A DNA stretch of 5,092 nucleotides. It comes from Clostridia bacterium. GTDB lineage: Bacteria; Bacillota; Clostridia; Oscillospirales; Acutalibacteraceae. Shown one piece after another: positions 1 through 4,805 of this stretch. The translations under genes and the position numbers were made by a program. The DNA lies in NCBI GenBank assembly GCA_017437165.1, contig JAFSBS010000003.1:1-5092 (forward strand), given 5' to 3'. Within the stretch, counting starts at the first letter, position 1, and the number at the start of each line of letters is the position of its first letter. The notes beneath the pieces are model-generated. The model saw only the letters and a program-made list of their open reading frames with translations, did not search any database and was not told the DNA's origin.

Positions 1-261
1 ACCTGAAAAAGTTTCTTCTACAAACTGTTCACTCTGAATAGAATAAAACTCGTCTTTCTTTATAATTGAAGTTACAACACTGTCTTCTGTTTTAAAAATC
101 CCCTTTTCACAAAGTTTCTTTAAAACTGTGTAGGTTGTAGTTCTTTTCCATTCTAATTCTTTTTGACATGCTGTAACTAATTCTTTTGTTGTCATAGGTT
201 CATTTGACCAGATAATATCAGCAAATTTTGCTTCTACAAGTCCTAATTTTATTTCGTTCAT
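1..261 (-). CDS. BlaI/MecI/CopY-family transcriptional repressor, N-terminal part
   Basis: Reading leftwards from the ATG at 261-259 gives 87 residues beginning MNEIKLGLVEAKFADIIW, with no stop before the window edge. The winged-helix signature of the family is plain: an E-A-x-F-A-D-I-I-W first helix (residues 10-18), then M-T-T-K-E-L-V (23-29), then W-K-R-T-T-T-Y-T-V-L-K-K-L (38-50), the likely recognition helix region, followed by C-E-K-G-I. Known members (BlaI, MecI, CopY) are dimers that block transcription until a partner protease or metal signal releases them. The C-terminal dimerisation and cleavage region lies outside the window, so the signal cannot be told. A good Shine-Dalgarno AAAGGAG (276-270) sits 8 nt before the ATG. 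The gene has its own promoter with two operators, implying autoregulation. A BlaR1/M56-type sensor gene may follow off the left edge; this is inference. Confidence 0.9.
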   Translation of the reverse strand, partial: MNEIKLGLVEAKFADIIWSNEPMTTKELVTACQKELEWKRTTTYTVLKKLCEKGIFKTEDSVVTSIIKKDEFYSIQSEQFVEETFSG

Positions 262-276
262 ATAATCAACTCCTTT

Positions 277-294
277 GTCTATCTTTAATAGACA
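277..294. promoter_or_regulatory. Operator 1 for the BlaI-family repressor (predicted)
   Basis: An inverted repeat, GTCTATC-TTT-AATAGACA. With the T at 276 it gives perfect 7-bp arms TGTCTAT / ATAGACA around a 5-nt spacer. It covers the predicted transcription start and the leader just before the ribosome site. It matches operator 2 at 15 of 18 positions, differing only in the three central bases. Binding by the product of the adjacent gene is inferred from position and symmetry. Confidence 0.7.
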
Positions 295-299
295 ACTAC

Positions 300-328
300 A
301 GTCTATCACCAATAGACAGATTTGTCAA
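300..328 (-). promoter_or_regulatory. Promoter of the BlaI-family gene
   Basis: On the minus strand a perfect -35 box TTGACA (328-323) is followed after exactly 17 nt by TAGACT (305-300), a fair -10 box. Transcription would start near 293, leaving a leader of about 30 nt that contains the AAAGGAG ribosome site. One palindrome lies between and across the two boxes and the other covers the expected start point, so a bound repressor would block this promoter. No other promoter-like pair of similar quality was seen upstream of the gene. Confidence 0.75.
301..318. promoter_or_regulatory. Operator 2 for the BlaI-family repressor (predicted)
   Basis: A second copy, GTCTATC-ACC-AATAGACA, with 6-bp perfect arms GTCTAT / ATAGAC and a 5-nt spacer. 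It lies inside the -35/-10 spacer and overlaps the -10 box. It starts exactly 24 bp from operator 1, a little over two helical turns, so two dimers could sit side by side. Neither site contains the TACA-N2-TGTA core described for staphylococcal and enterococcal members of this family. Confidence 0.7.
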
Positions 329-337
329 GTGTTTTTC

Positions 338-365
338 AGGAAATAGGAAGCAGGAAACAGTAAGC
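338..365. repeat. Heptanucleotide tandem repeat, AGGAARY-type
   Basis: Four consecutive 7-nt units, AGGAAAT, AGGAAGC, AGGAAAC and AGTAAGC, run without a gap, and a partial AG follows. The units differ by one to three bases. The tract begins just upstream of the regulator's -35 box. It has no obvious coding or structural meaning. It shares its 7-nt period, but not its sequence, with the tract at 660-713. Confidence 0.6.
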
Positions 366-414
366 AGAGTTTCACGTTCAGTTCACGCGTTGCACCCGAT
401 TGGTTTATCCTAAT

Positions 415-481
415 AAAAAACTACTCCCACTACTGCGGGCGACCAAAGGTCTGCCCCTACAATAGTGGGAGTAAATTTTTT
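415..481. terminator. Bidirectional intrinsic terminator ending the rqcH operon
   Basis: An 11-bp perfect stem is formed by TACTCCCACTA (422-432) and TAGTGGGAGTA (463-473). On the plus strand T6 follows at 476-481. On the minus strand the T6 opposite 415-420 follows. It therefore has terminator shape in both directions. For the minus-strand operon ending at 706 this is the first hairpin plus T-run downstream, about 230 nt after the stop codon, and it insulates the regulator's promoter at 300-328. The loop is unusually large (30 nt) because it contains a self-folding 27-nt repeat. Confidence 0.75.
434..460 (-). repeat. 27-nt G/C-rich palindromic repeat, copy 1 (in terminator loop)
   Basis: Read on the minus strand it begins GTAGGGGCAGACC and ends GGTCGCCCGCA. 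It matches copy 2 (550-576) at 26 of 27 positions in opposite orientation. Within one copy, GGGC-A-GACC pairs with GGTC-GCCC around a 3-nt loop, leaving one bulged A, so each copy folds alone into a REP-like hairpin. It is strikingly G/C-rich against its AT-rich surroundings. From memory, elements of the form TAGGGGC...GCCCG are dispersed in many clostridial genomes; this was not checked. Confidence 0.75.
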
Positions 482-549
482 GTTTCATTTGTAACGCATT
501 TAATATTTTAAAATTTCTTGAATAGAAGTATGATTTCACGCTCTTCATC

Positions 550-576
550 GTAGGGGCAGACCTATGGTCGCCCGCA
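550..576 (+). repeat. 27-nt G/C-rich palindromic repeat, copy 2
   Basis: Same element as copy 1 in inverted orientation, with one difference at the loop (CTATGG instead of CTTTGG). It is not followed by a T-run on either strand, so on its own it does not look like a terminator. The two copies lie 89 nt apart and could also pair with each other over their full length, giving a long stem in RNA or a cruciform in DNA. No open reading frame or clear target-site duplication is associated with the pair. Confidence 0.75.
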
Positions 577-659
577 CCAATGCATAAAAAACAATAAAAT
601 ACTAAAAATGAAACTGTATATTTAGAAATACAACATTACAATGCTAACGCAGTTCCGAA

Positions 660-713
660 ATTTTCAATTTTCAACTTTCAATTTTCAATTTCTAACACCT
701 AAAACCTAACAAC
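660..713. repeat. Heptanucleotide tandem repeat running into the rqcH stop codon
   Basis: On the plus strand bases 660-687 read as ATTTTCA, ATTTTCA, ACTTTCA, ATTTTCA, then a degenerate ATTTCTA. In a slightly shifted register the next units are TAACACC (693-699), TAAAACC (700-706) and TAACAAC (707-713). The 7-nt period is therefore kept while the unit changes. The last unit covers most of the rqcH stop codon (708-706) and the preceding cysteine codon and touches the serine codon. The function is unknown. Confidence 0.65.
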
Positions 714-2445
714 TCGGATTCTTTGGTTTTACATTAACAGAATAATATGTGTAATAAACAACAAAGCCCGGTTTTGCGCCATTTGGTTTTTTTATGTTTT
801 TTACATCTGTATAGTCAACAGTCGCAATAGTTGAATCTTTTACCGAACTGAAATAAGCGGCAATTTCTGCTGCTTCTACTATTGCGTCGTCAGGCACCTC
901 GTTGCCGTCACTGACTAAAAGCACGTGTGAGCCTGGTGCTTTTTGCGCGTGTAGCCATATATCACCTTTTCTACCTGTTTTAAAGGTCAGTTTATCGTTA
1001 CAGGTGTTGTTTCTGCCAACAAGCACAGTAAGACCTTGCGAGGTTTTAAACTCGAGCGGTGGCAAAGATGCTTTTTTAATTTGTTTTTTACCGCTATTTT
1101 TAGATTTTAAAAAGCCTTGTGATGCTAATTCTTCTTTTATTTCGTTGAATTCTCTTTCTAAAGTAGAACGAAGAAGCAAGTCTTTAACGCTTTCTAAATA
1201 TTCTAACTCGTTTTCGCCCTCTTCAACAAGTTTTATGAGCATATTTTCAGCAGTACACGCTTTTTTATATTCTTTGTAATACTTCTGTGCATTTTGTGTT
1301 GGTGTTAAAGCAGGGTCAGCCTCAATTTTCATAAGAGCATTATTGTCATAATAATTATAAACCTCATAAACACTATCACCTTTTTTCAGCATATATTGTG
1401 AAGCGGTTATAAGCTCAGCTTTAATTTTAATTTCTTCACGATTTGCACATTGTTTTAACTCTTCGCGTCTGTTATTTAATTTTCTTACGGTTCTTTCAAT
1501 TAAACTGTCAAGCTGTTTAAATAATTCAGAGGCTTTAGAACGGGTACGATTTACTCTGTCTTTTTCTGAATAAAACCCATCAAGCAATTCGCTTAAAGTA
1601 TTTTTCTTAATACTTTTAAAATCTGCACCATACTGTAGAACCGGTAAAAAAGAAAATTCGAGCGGTTTTTCAGTTTTATCGAGAATAATTGTAGGTTCAG
1701 GCATATTTGCAGTAAGCATTACTTTAAATTTGGCAAGAACTTCTACTAACTTTTGTTTCTCTGTTTCGTTTAATTCGCTTACAAACTTATCTTCTTCAGT
1801 AACACGAATGGCAATTTCTCTTGAAAGTAATGGCGAAACACCCTGCAAGGTTTTTAAAATTGCAGAAGAAAGTCGTGTGTTTTGCAAATTTAAAATTAAA
1901 TCTGCAACAACGGTTTCTTTTTCTTTTCTTATATCTAATTTATTTTGTTCCGGTGGCAGTTTGTAAATAGCACCCGGCAAAACAAGACGATATGAAGATT
2001 TTTCAGCATCTACCCTTTTAATCGCATCAATAACTTTGTTTTCTTCGTTAATTAAAATAATGTTACTGTGTTGTGCCATTATTTCAACGGCTAAAGTTAA
2101 TTTTACTTTATCACCAATTTCGTTAGTCGCATTAAATTTAAAAAGCACAACTCTGTCAAGACCATATTGCTCTATTTCCGTAAGAGTTGCACCAACTAAT
2201 TTTTTCCTCAAAAGCATACAAAGCATTGGCGGAGTCTGTGGATTTTCAGGTGCGTTTTCTATAATATGAAAACGTGGTGCGTTAGCATCAGCAGTCAGAA
2301 AAAGTTTATACATCCCTTGCCTTGAACGCATTATTAACACCAACTCATTTTTAGTGGGTTGATGCACTTTATCTACCTTAGAACCTATTAAATTTTCAGA
2401 AATTTCGTTTACTAAAAAATTTATAAAAATTCCGTCAAGTGCCAT
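706..2445 (-). CDS. rqcH: RqcH, NFACT-family ribosome quality control protein
   Basis: This 579-residue protein is a full-length NFACT (Rqc2/FbpA) homologue. The family binds stalled 50S subunits carrying peptidyl-tRNA and recruits tRNA-Ala to add C-terminal alanine tails that mark the chain for proteolysis. Older annotation calls it fibronectin-binding protein. The start MALDGIFINFLVNE and the motif I-E-Q-Y-G-L-D97-R98 belong to the NFACT-N domain (about 1-180); D97/R98 are the conserved pair needed for tailing in Bacillus subtilis RqcH. A helix-hairpin-helix region follows (about 180-250), then a long charged coiled coil (about 290-440, rich in K, E and R). Last comes NFACT-R (about 465-560) with D-I-W-L-H-A-Q-K-A-P-G-S-H-V at 495-508. 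The ATG is preceded by GAAAGG. It is last in the operon, 18 nt after nif3. The size and motifs suggest an intact, active protein. Confidence 0.95.
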   Translation of the reverse strand: MALDGIFINFLVNEISENLIGSKVDKVHQPTKNELVLIMRSRQGMYKLFLTADANAPRFHIIENAPENPQTPPMLCMLLRKKLVGATLTEIEQYGLDRVVLFKFNATNEIGDKVKLTLAVEIMAQHSNIILINEENKVIDAIKRVDAEKSSYRLVLPGAIYKLPPEQNKLDIRKEKETVVADLILNLQNTRLSSAILKTLQGVSPLLSREIAIRVTEEDKFVSELNETEKQKLVEVLAKFKVMLTANMPEPTIILDKTEKPLEFSFLPVLQYGADFKSIKKNTLSELLDGFYSEKDRVNRTRSKASELFKQLDSLIERTVRKLNNRREELKQCANREEIKIKAELITASQYMLKKGDSVYEVYNYYDNNALMKIEADPALTPTQNAQKYYKEYKKACTAENMLIKLVEEGENELEYLESVKDLLLRSTLEREFNEIKEELASQGFLKSKNSGKKQIKKASLPPLEFKTSQGLTVLVGRNNTCNDKLTFKTGRKGDIWLHAQKAPGSHVLLVSDGNEVPDDAIVEAAEIAAYFSSVKDSTIATVDYTDVKNIKKPNGAKPGFVVYYTYYSVNVKPKNPSC

Positions 2446-2463
2446 AATTTGCCTTTCTTTTTA

Positions 2464-3210
2464 TTACTTACAAGAAATAATATTTTTTTGATTTGCTTTT
2501 AAAAATTCAATATCAGGGAAATGCTTTTCTAATTTTTCTTTTAAAGTGTCAATTACAACAATTTCTGTTTCAAAATGACCGCAAGCAAAAATTGTAATAT
2601 TATTAAAAGTTGCATCTAAAAACTCGTGGTATTTTGCTTCGCCGGTAAGCAGTACATCTGCACCTTTTTCTTTTGCTAACCCCCAAAGGTCACCACCCGA
2701 ACCACTGCAAAATGCTATTTTTCTGATATTGTTACCCGTACCATTATATAAAACGTTGCAGTTTAATTTTTCTTTTAAAACTGAAACAAATTCTTCCTCT
2801 GTTATTTCTTCTGTTTCACCTAATTTCAAAAATGGTTCTTCTTCAATTGGAGTGACATTTTTAATTCCTACAGCATTTGCAAGGCAGTCATTTACCCCAT
2901 CTTTTGCAATATCAAGACAAGTGTGACTACTTATAAATGAAACACCGGAAGAAACTGCTTTGTAAAGAAGCGTGTCAGAAGTAACGCTTTTAACTCCTTC
3001 AAAAATCAACGGATGATGTGTAATTACCAAATCAGCATTTTCTTTAACTGCTTCGTCGATTACATCACCTGTAACATCAAGCGAAAGCACAACTTTTTTT
3101 ACTTCACGTTCTTTATTTCCTACTAAAAGACCGGTATTATCCCAAGGTGCAGAAGTAGAAAACGGTGCTAAAGTATTTAAAAACAAATAAATATCATTAA
3201 CTGTTGACAT
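2464..3210 (-). CDS. Nif3-like dinuclear metal centre protein (YqfO/YbgI family), short form
   Basis: The 248-residue product starts MSTVNDIYLFLNTLAPF, typical of Nif3 proteins, which form toroidal hexamers with a two-metal site. They are often annotated GTP cyclohydrolase 1 type 2, but their true role is unsettled. All expected metal ligands are visible: T-H65-H66-P, S-S-H96-T-x-L-D100, and G-H212-F-E-T-E216. Other family marks are P-W-D-N-T-G-L-L-V-G near residue 23 and L-T-G-E-A-K-Y-H-E near 190. At this length it is the compact form, like E. coli YbgI, without the extra PII-like insert of B. subtilis YqfO. An in-frame ATG 21 nt upstream (3231) would add seven basic residues, but it lacks a ribosome site, whereas the chosen start has GGAGAG 8 nt upstream. 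It overlaps the ygjV-like gene by 14 nt and ends in TAATAA. TrmK-Nif3 adjacency is common in Firmicutes; here a membrane protein lies between them. Confidence 0.92.
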   Translation of the reverse strand: MSTVNDIYLFLNTLAPFSTSAPWDNTGLLVGNKEREVKKVVLSLDVTGDVIDEAVKENADLVITHHPLIFEGVKSVTSDTLLYKAVSSGVSFISSHTCLDIAKDGVNDCLANAVGIKNVTPIEEEPFLKLGETEEITEEEFVSVLKEKLNCNVLYNGTGNNIRKIAFCSGSGGDLWGLAKEKGADVLLTGEAKYHEFLDATFNNITIFACGHFETEIVVIDTLKEKLEKHFPDIEFLKANQKNIISCK

Positions 3211-3751
3211 TAACTTCACTCTCCACTTCATTTTTTACTTTAGATTTTCTTAAATCAAATCTTATAATTGCAATTATAAGTGAACTCATAACAAAAATTT
3301 CTGTAATAATACCTACATAAGAAGCATTTAAAATGTTATAAACAAGCCAGCAAGGTGAACTTGGGAAAGTTAAAAATCTGATTTTCTTTTCACTCTGAAA
3401 CCAATTACTTATGGTAGTTAAAAGCATTGCAATAAGTGGTAAAACCGAATACCATTTATCCCACGTAGCAATACAAGCAACAGTATAAACAACCATAAAT
3501 ACTGCAACCCATATTTTACTTTTTGCCCATTTTTTAGTGTTATTCATAAATACTAACGAGCGAGTACCGGCAAGAATATTCATTATTGCGCCTGTGTAAG
3601 CACCTAAAATTATGTAATGAATTGCAAAAAGTGCCGCAGAAATTACAGTACAACCCAAAATTCTTTTTCTTTTGCTTTGTTGGTAAGCAATTATTGTAAG
3701 CGCAGTGCCACCAAAACCGATTATTTGTGCCAATAAATTTAACTTATCCAT
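3197..3751 (-). CDS. YgjV-family inner membrane protein
   Basis: This 184-residue protein matches the E. coli YgjV family (about 183 residues) in length, layout and motifs. It is nearly all hydrophobic, with likely membrane segments at about 5-23, 32-51, 54-69, 78-95, 101-118, 131-145 and 146-163. Short basic patches such as Q-S-K-R-K-R (25-30) separate some of them, and a charged tail (about 165-184) ends it. Family-like marks are I-H-Y-I-I-L-G-A-Y near 45-52, I-L-A-G-T-R near 59-64, the L-P-L-I-A-M-L-L-T-T segment, and S-P-C-W-L-V-Y-N at 132-139, which corresponds to the CW-x2-HN segment in YgjV. The family's substrate or role is not known, so no function is assigned. The start overlaps the end of trmK by 8 nt and has AAAAGG 8 nt upstream. 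It sits between trmK and nif3, genes more often found adjacent, so it may be an insertion into an older pair. Confidence 0.75.
   Translation of the reverse strand: MDKLNLLAQIIGFGGTALTIIAYQQSKRKRILGCTVISAALFAIHYIILGAYTGAIMNILAGTRSLVFMNNTKKWAKSKIWVAVFMVVYTVACIATWDKWYSVLPLIAMLLTTISNWFQSEKKIRFLTFPSSPCWLVYNILNASYVGIITEIFVMSSLIIAIIRFDLRKSKVKNEVESEVNVNS
3219..3224 (-). promoter_or_regulatory. Ribosome binding site that sets the nif3 start
   Basis: GGAGAG on the minus strand, 8 nt before the ATG at 3210-3208, lies within the last codons of the upstream ygjV-like gene. The alternative ATG at 3231 has only an A/T-rich stretch before it, so this site favours the shorter protein, which also begins where the family consensus begins. 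Confidence 0.7.
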
Positions 3752-4424
3752 AAATAAAACCTTTTAAATCGTTAATTAGAATTTCTAATTCTTTAACATT
3801 TTCTTCTCTCTGTTTAAGTGCGTTATATTTTTTCTCTAATCTATTAAGTTGCATTTTAAGATGTGCTTTTGCTTCAACCGTTTTCGGTAGTTTACCAATA
3901 AAACAATCACTTTGTGTAAATGGTTTAATTTCAGCAGTATAGTAAGCATCAAATGTTATGTAATATCTTTCACCTTCACTTACCGCTAATTCTTTATTTA
4001 TGTAAAATCCGTTTGAATACAAATATTCTCTTAAATCTTCTGCCTTGCTTTGTGGTTGAAAAATAAAATGATGTTTTTTTGATTTAACCCATGAACACTC
4101 TTTTAATTTTTCAGCAATAAGCGTACCACCCATACCTGCAAAGACGATTTCGCTGACTTCTTCAGGTTTAATTTCTTTTAAACCATCTGAAAGTCTTAAT
4201 TCAACTTTATTTTGCAGTTTATATTTAATTACGGTATCTCTCGCGTTATCAAGAGGACTTTGCCTTACATCAGAAGCAATAGCAAACGGAATTTTTTTAG
4301 ATAAAATCAAGTGAGCAGGTAAATACGCGTGATCAGTACCAACATCAACAATATTGCCGCCACCTACTACAAGTGAAGCGGTAGCGGCAAGTCTTGGTGA
4401 AAGTGTTACTCTACGAATTAACAT
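3744..4424 (-). CDS. trmK: tRNA (adenine(22)-N1)-methyltransferase TrmK
   Basis: The 226-residue product has the class I SAM-dependent methyltransferase fold of the TrmK/YqfN family, which makes m1A at position 22 in the D-loop of some tRNAs. Visible features are L-S-P-R-L near the N-terminus, motif I V-D-V-G-T-D-H-A-Y-L-P (26-36), S-D-V at 51-53 ending the second strand, D-G-L at 80-82, the family hallmark A-G-M-G-G (96-100), and F-Q-P-Q-S with L-R-E-Y-L-Y-x-N-G-F (122-140). Residues about 184-222 are a charged helical region, matching the C-terminal coiled coil of TrmK. The length is close to the B. subtilis protein. The start codon shares one A with the preceding stop (TAATG) and has no strong Shine-Dalgarno of its own, so translation is probably coupled to the DUF1858 gene. 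It lies upstream of the Nif3-like gene, as in many Firmicutes. Confidence 0.93.
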   Translation of the reverse strand: MLIRRVTLSPRLAATASLVVGGGNIVDVGTDHAYLPAHLILSKKIPFAIASDVRQSPLDNARDTVIKYKLQNKVELRLSDGLKEIKPEEVSEIVFAGMGGTLIAEKLKECSWVKSKKHHFIFQPQSKAEDLREYLYSNGFYINKELAVSEGERYYITFDAYYTAEIKPFTQSDCFIGKLPKTVEAKAHLKMQLNRLEKKYNALKQREENVKELEILINDLKGFIYG

Positions 4425-4627
4425 TATTTGTTCTCTGCAAGAAATGCATTGATTTTTGAAACAAGGTCATCTGCATTAACACCGTGAACCATACAAGCCT
4501 GTGCTACTGTTTCACTGCGAGCAGAAGGACAACCTAAACAATGCATACCCATTTCTAAAAAGAATGGTGCTGTTTCTGGTGCAGAATCGAGAATTGTACC
4601 GATAACTGTATCTTTTGAAATTTGCAT
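4424..4627 (-). CDS. DUF1858 / hybrid-cluster-protein-associated redox disulfide domain protein
   Basis: This 67-residue protein begins MQISKDTVIGTILDSAPETA and consists of one DUF1858 domain. The diagnostic segment is M-G-M-H-C30-L-G-C33-P-S-A-R-S-E-T-V-A-Q-A-C45, with a C-x2-C motif and a third cysteine. Such proteins are small and soluble, and are found mainly in anaerobes. The C-x2-C is thought to form a redox disulfide or bind metal, but their biochemical role is not established. A strong AAGGAG (4641-4636) lies 8 nt before the ATG. It is the first gene of the operon, with its own promoter, and its stop overlaps the trmK start in TAATG. Coupling to a tRNA methyltransferase is positional; a functional link is not shown. 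It could simply be a redox or metal-handling protein that shares the promoter. Confidence 0.85.
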   Translation of the reverse strand: MQISKDTVIGTILDSAPETAPFFLEMGMHCLGCPSARSETVAQACMVHGVNADDLVSKINAFLAENK

Positions 4628-4662
4628 TTTTAACGCTCCTTAACTTTTTAAATTCCAAAAGT

Positions 4663-4691
4663 AGTATAACATAACAAACAAAAAAAATAAA
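4663..4691 (-). promoter_or_regulatory. Promoter of the DUF1858-trmK-ygjV-nif3-rqcH operon
   Basis: On the minus strand TATACT (4668-4663) is preceded by TGT, giving an extended -10 (TG-N-TATACT). At 17 nt upstream lies only a weak -35, TTTATT (4691-4686), within an A/T-rich stretch. The expected start is near 4656, leaving a leader of about 28 nt containing AAGGAG. No operator-like palindrome was seen here. This is the only good promoter found for the five overlapping or closely spaced genes. Confidence 0.6.
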
Positions 4692-4747
4692 TACGTTTTA
4701 TGAAACTTTTTACTAAATTTTAATATTATAATTCTACACATTCACAA

Positions 4748-4776
4748 TTGTAAAATTATTGTATAAATGTTATAAT
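4748..4776 (+). promoter_or_regulatory. Promoter of the metallophosphoesterase gene
   Basis: TTGTAA (4748-4753), exactly 17 nt, then TATAAT (4771-4776), with TGT before it forming an extended -10. This is the strongest promoter-like match in the window. The start is expected near 4783. A textbook Shine-Dalgarno AGGAGGT (4793-4799) sits 6 nt before the ATG at 4806, so expression is likely high. It diverges from the operon promoter at 4663-4691, with about 55 nt between the two -35 boxes. Confidence 0.75.
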
Positions 4777-4780
4777 TTTA
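4751..4780. repeat. 9-bp inverted repeat over the metallophosphoesterase promoter
   Basis: TAAAATTAT (4751-4759) and ATAATTTTA (4772-4780) are perfect 9-bp inverted arms 12 nt apart. They span the end of the -35 box, the spacer and the -10 box. The position would suit an operator, but the arms are pure A/T in an A/T-rich region, so chance is a real alternative. Confidence 0.35.
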
Positions 4781-4805
4781 TTGTATATTTTCAGGAGGTC
4801 TTATT

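Larger units (their letters stand above)
262..705. other. Non-coding, repeat-rich intergenic region
   Basis: These 444 bases lie between the start of the BlaI-family gene and the end of rqcH. They hold the regulator's promoter and operators (276-328), a heptamer tandem repeat (338-365), a terminator hairpin (415-481), two inverted copies of a 27-nt G/C-rich repeat (434-460 and 550-576) and a second heptamer tract (660-713). Bases 366-414, 482-549 and 577-659 show nothing I can name. The only open frame on the plus strand (228-413) overlaps the regulator's start and promoter and has no ribosome site or recognisable product. No tRNA, rRNA or CRISPR pattern was seen. Confidence 0.8.

Noticed and set aside
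228..413. Open frame of 61 codons on the plus strand
   Set aside because: It overlaps the start, promoter and both operators of the BlaI-family gene on the other strand, runs through the heptamer repeat, and shows no ribosome site or known motif.
550..576. Second 27-nt repeat as an independent terminator
   Set aside because: It folds into a hairpin but has no T-run next to it on either strand.
434..576. Complete MITE with target-site duplication
   Set aside because: The inverted copies are clear, but no matching direct repeats were found immediately outside them, so insertion as one unit is not supported.
482..614. Inverted 9-mers GTTTCATTT (482-490) and AAATGAAAC (606-614) as element ends
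   Set aside because: They are not nested with the 27-nt inverted pair, are short and A/T-rich, and no target duplication flanks them; probably chance.
338..713. CRISPR array
   Set aside because: Repeats are 7-nt tandem units or a single inverted 27-nt pair; there are no regularly spaced direct repeats with unique spacers and no cas genes.
902..1279. Open frame of 125 codons on the plus strand
   Set aside because: It is antisense to the coiled-coil and NFACT-R part of rqcH, is Ser/Phe/Leu-rich as expected from the complement of Lys/Glu codons, and has no domain.
1730..2269. Two further plus-strand open frames (1730-1966 and 2036-2269)
   Set aside because: Both are antisense to rqcH, which is strongly supported over its whole length.
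2729..2926. Plus-strand open frame of 65 codons
   Set aside because: It is antisense to the Nif3-like gene, with no independent support.
3211..3231. Upstream ATG (3231) as the start of the Nif3-like protein
   Set aside because: It lacks a Shine-Dalgarno, adds residues MKWRVKL not typical of the family, and would lengthen the overlap with the upstream gene to 35 nt.
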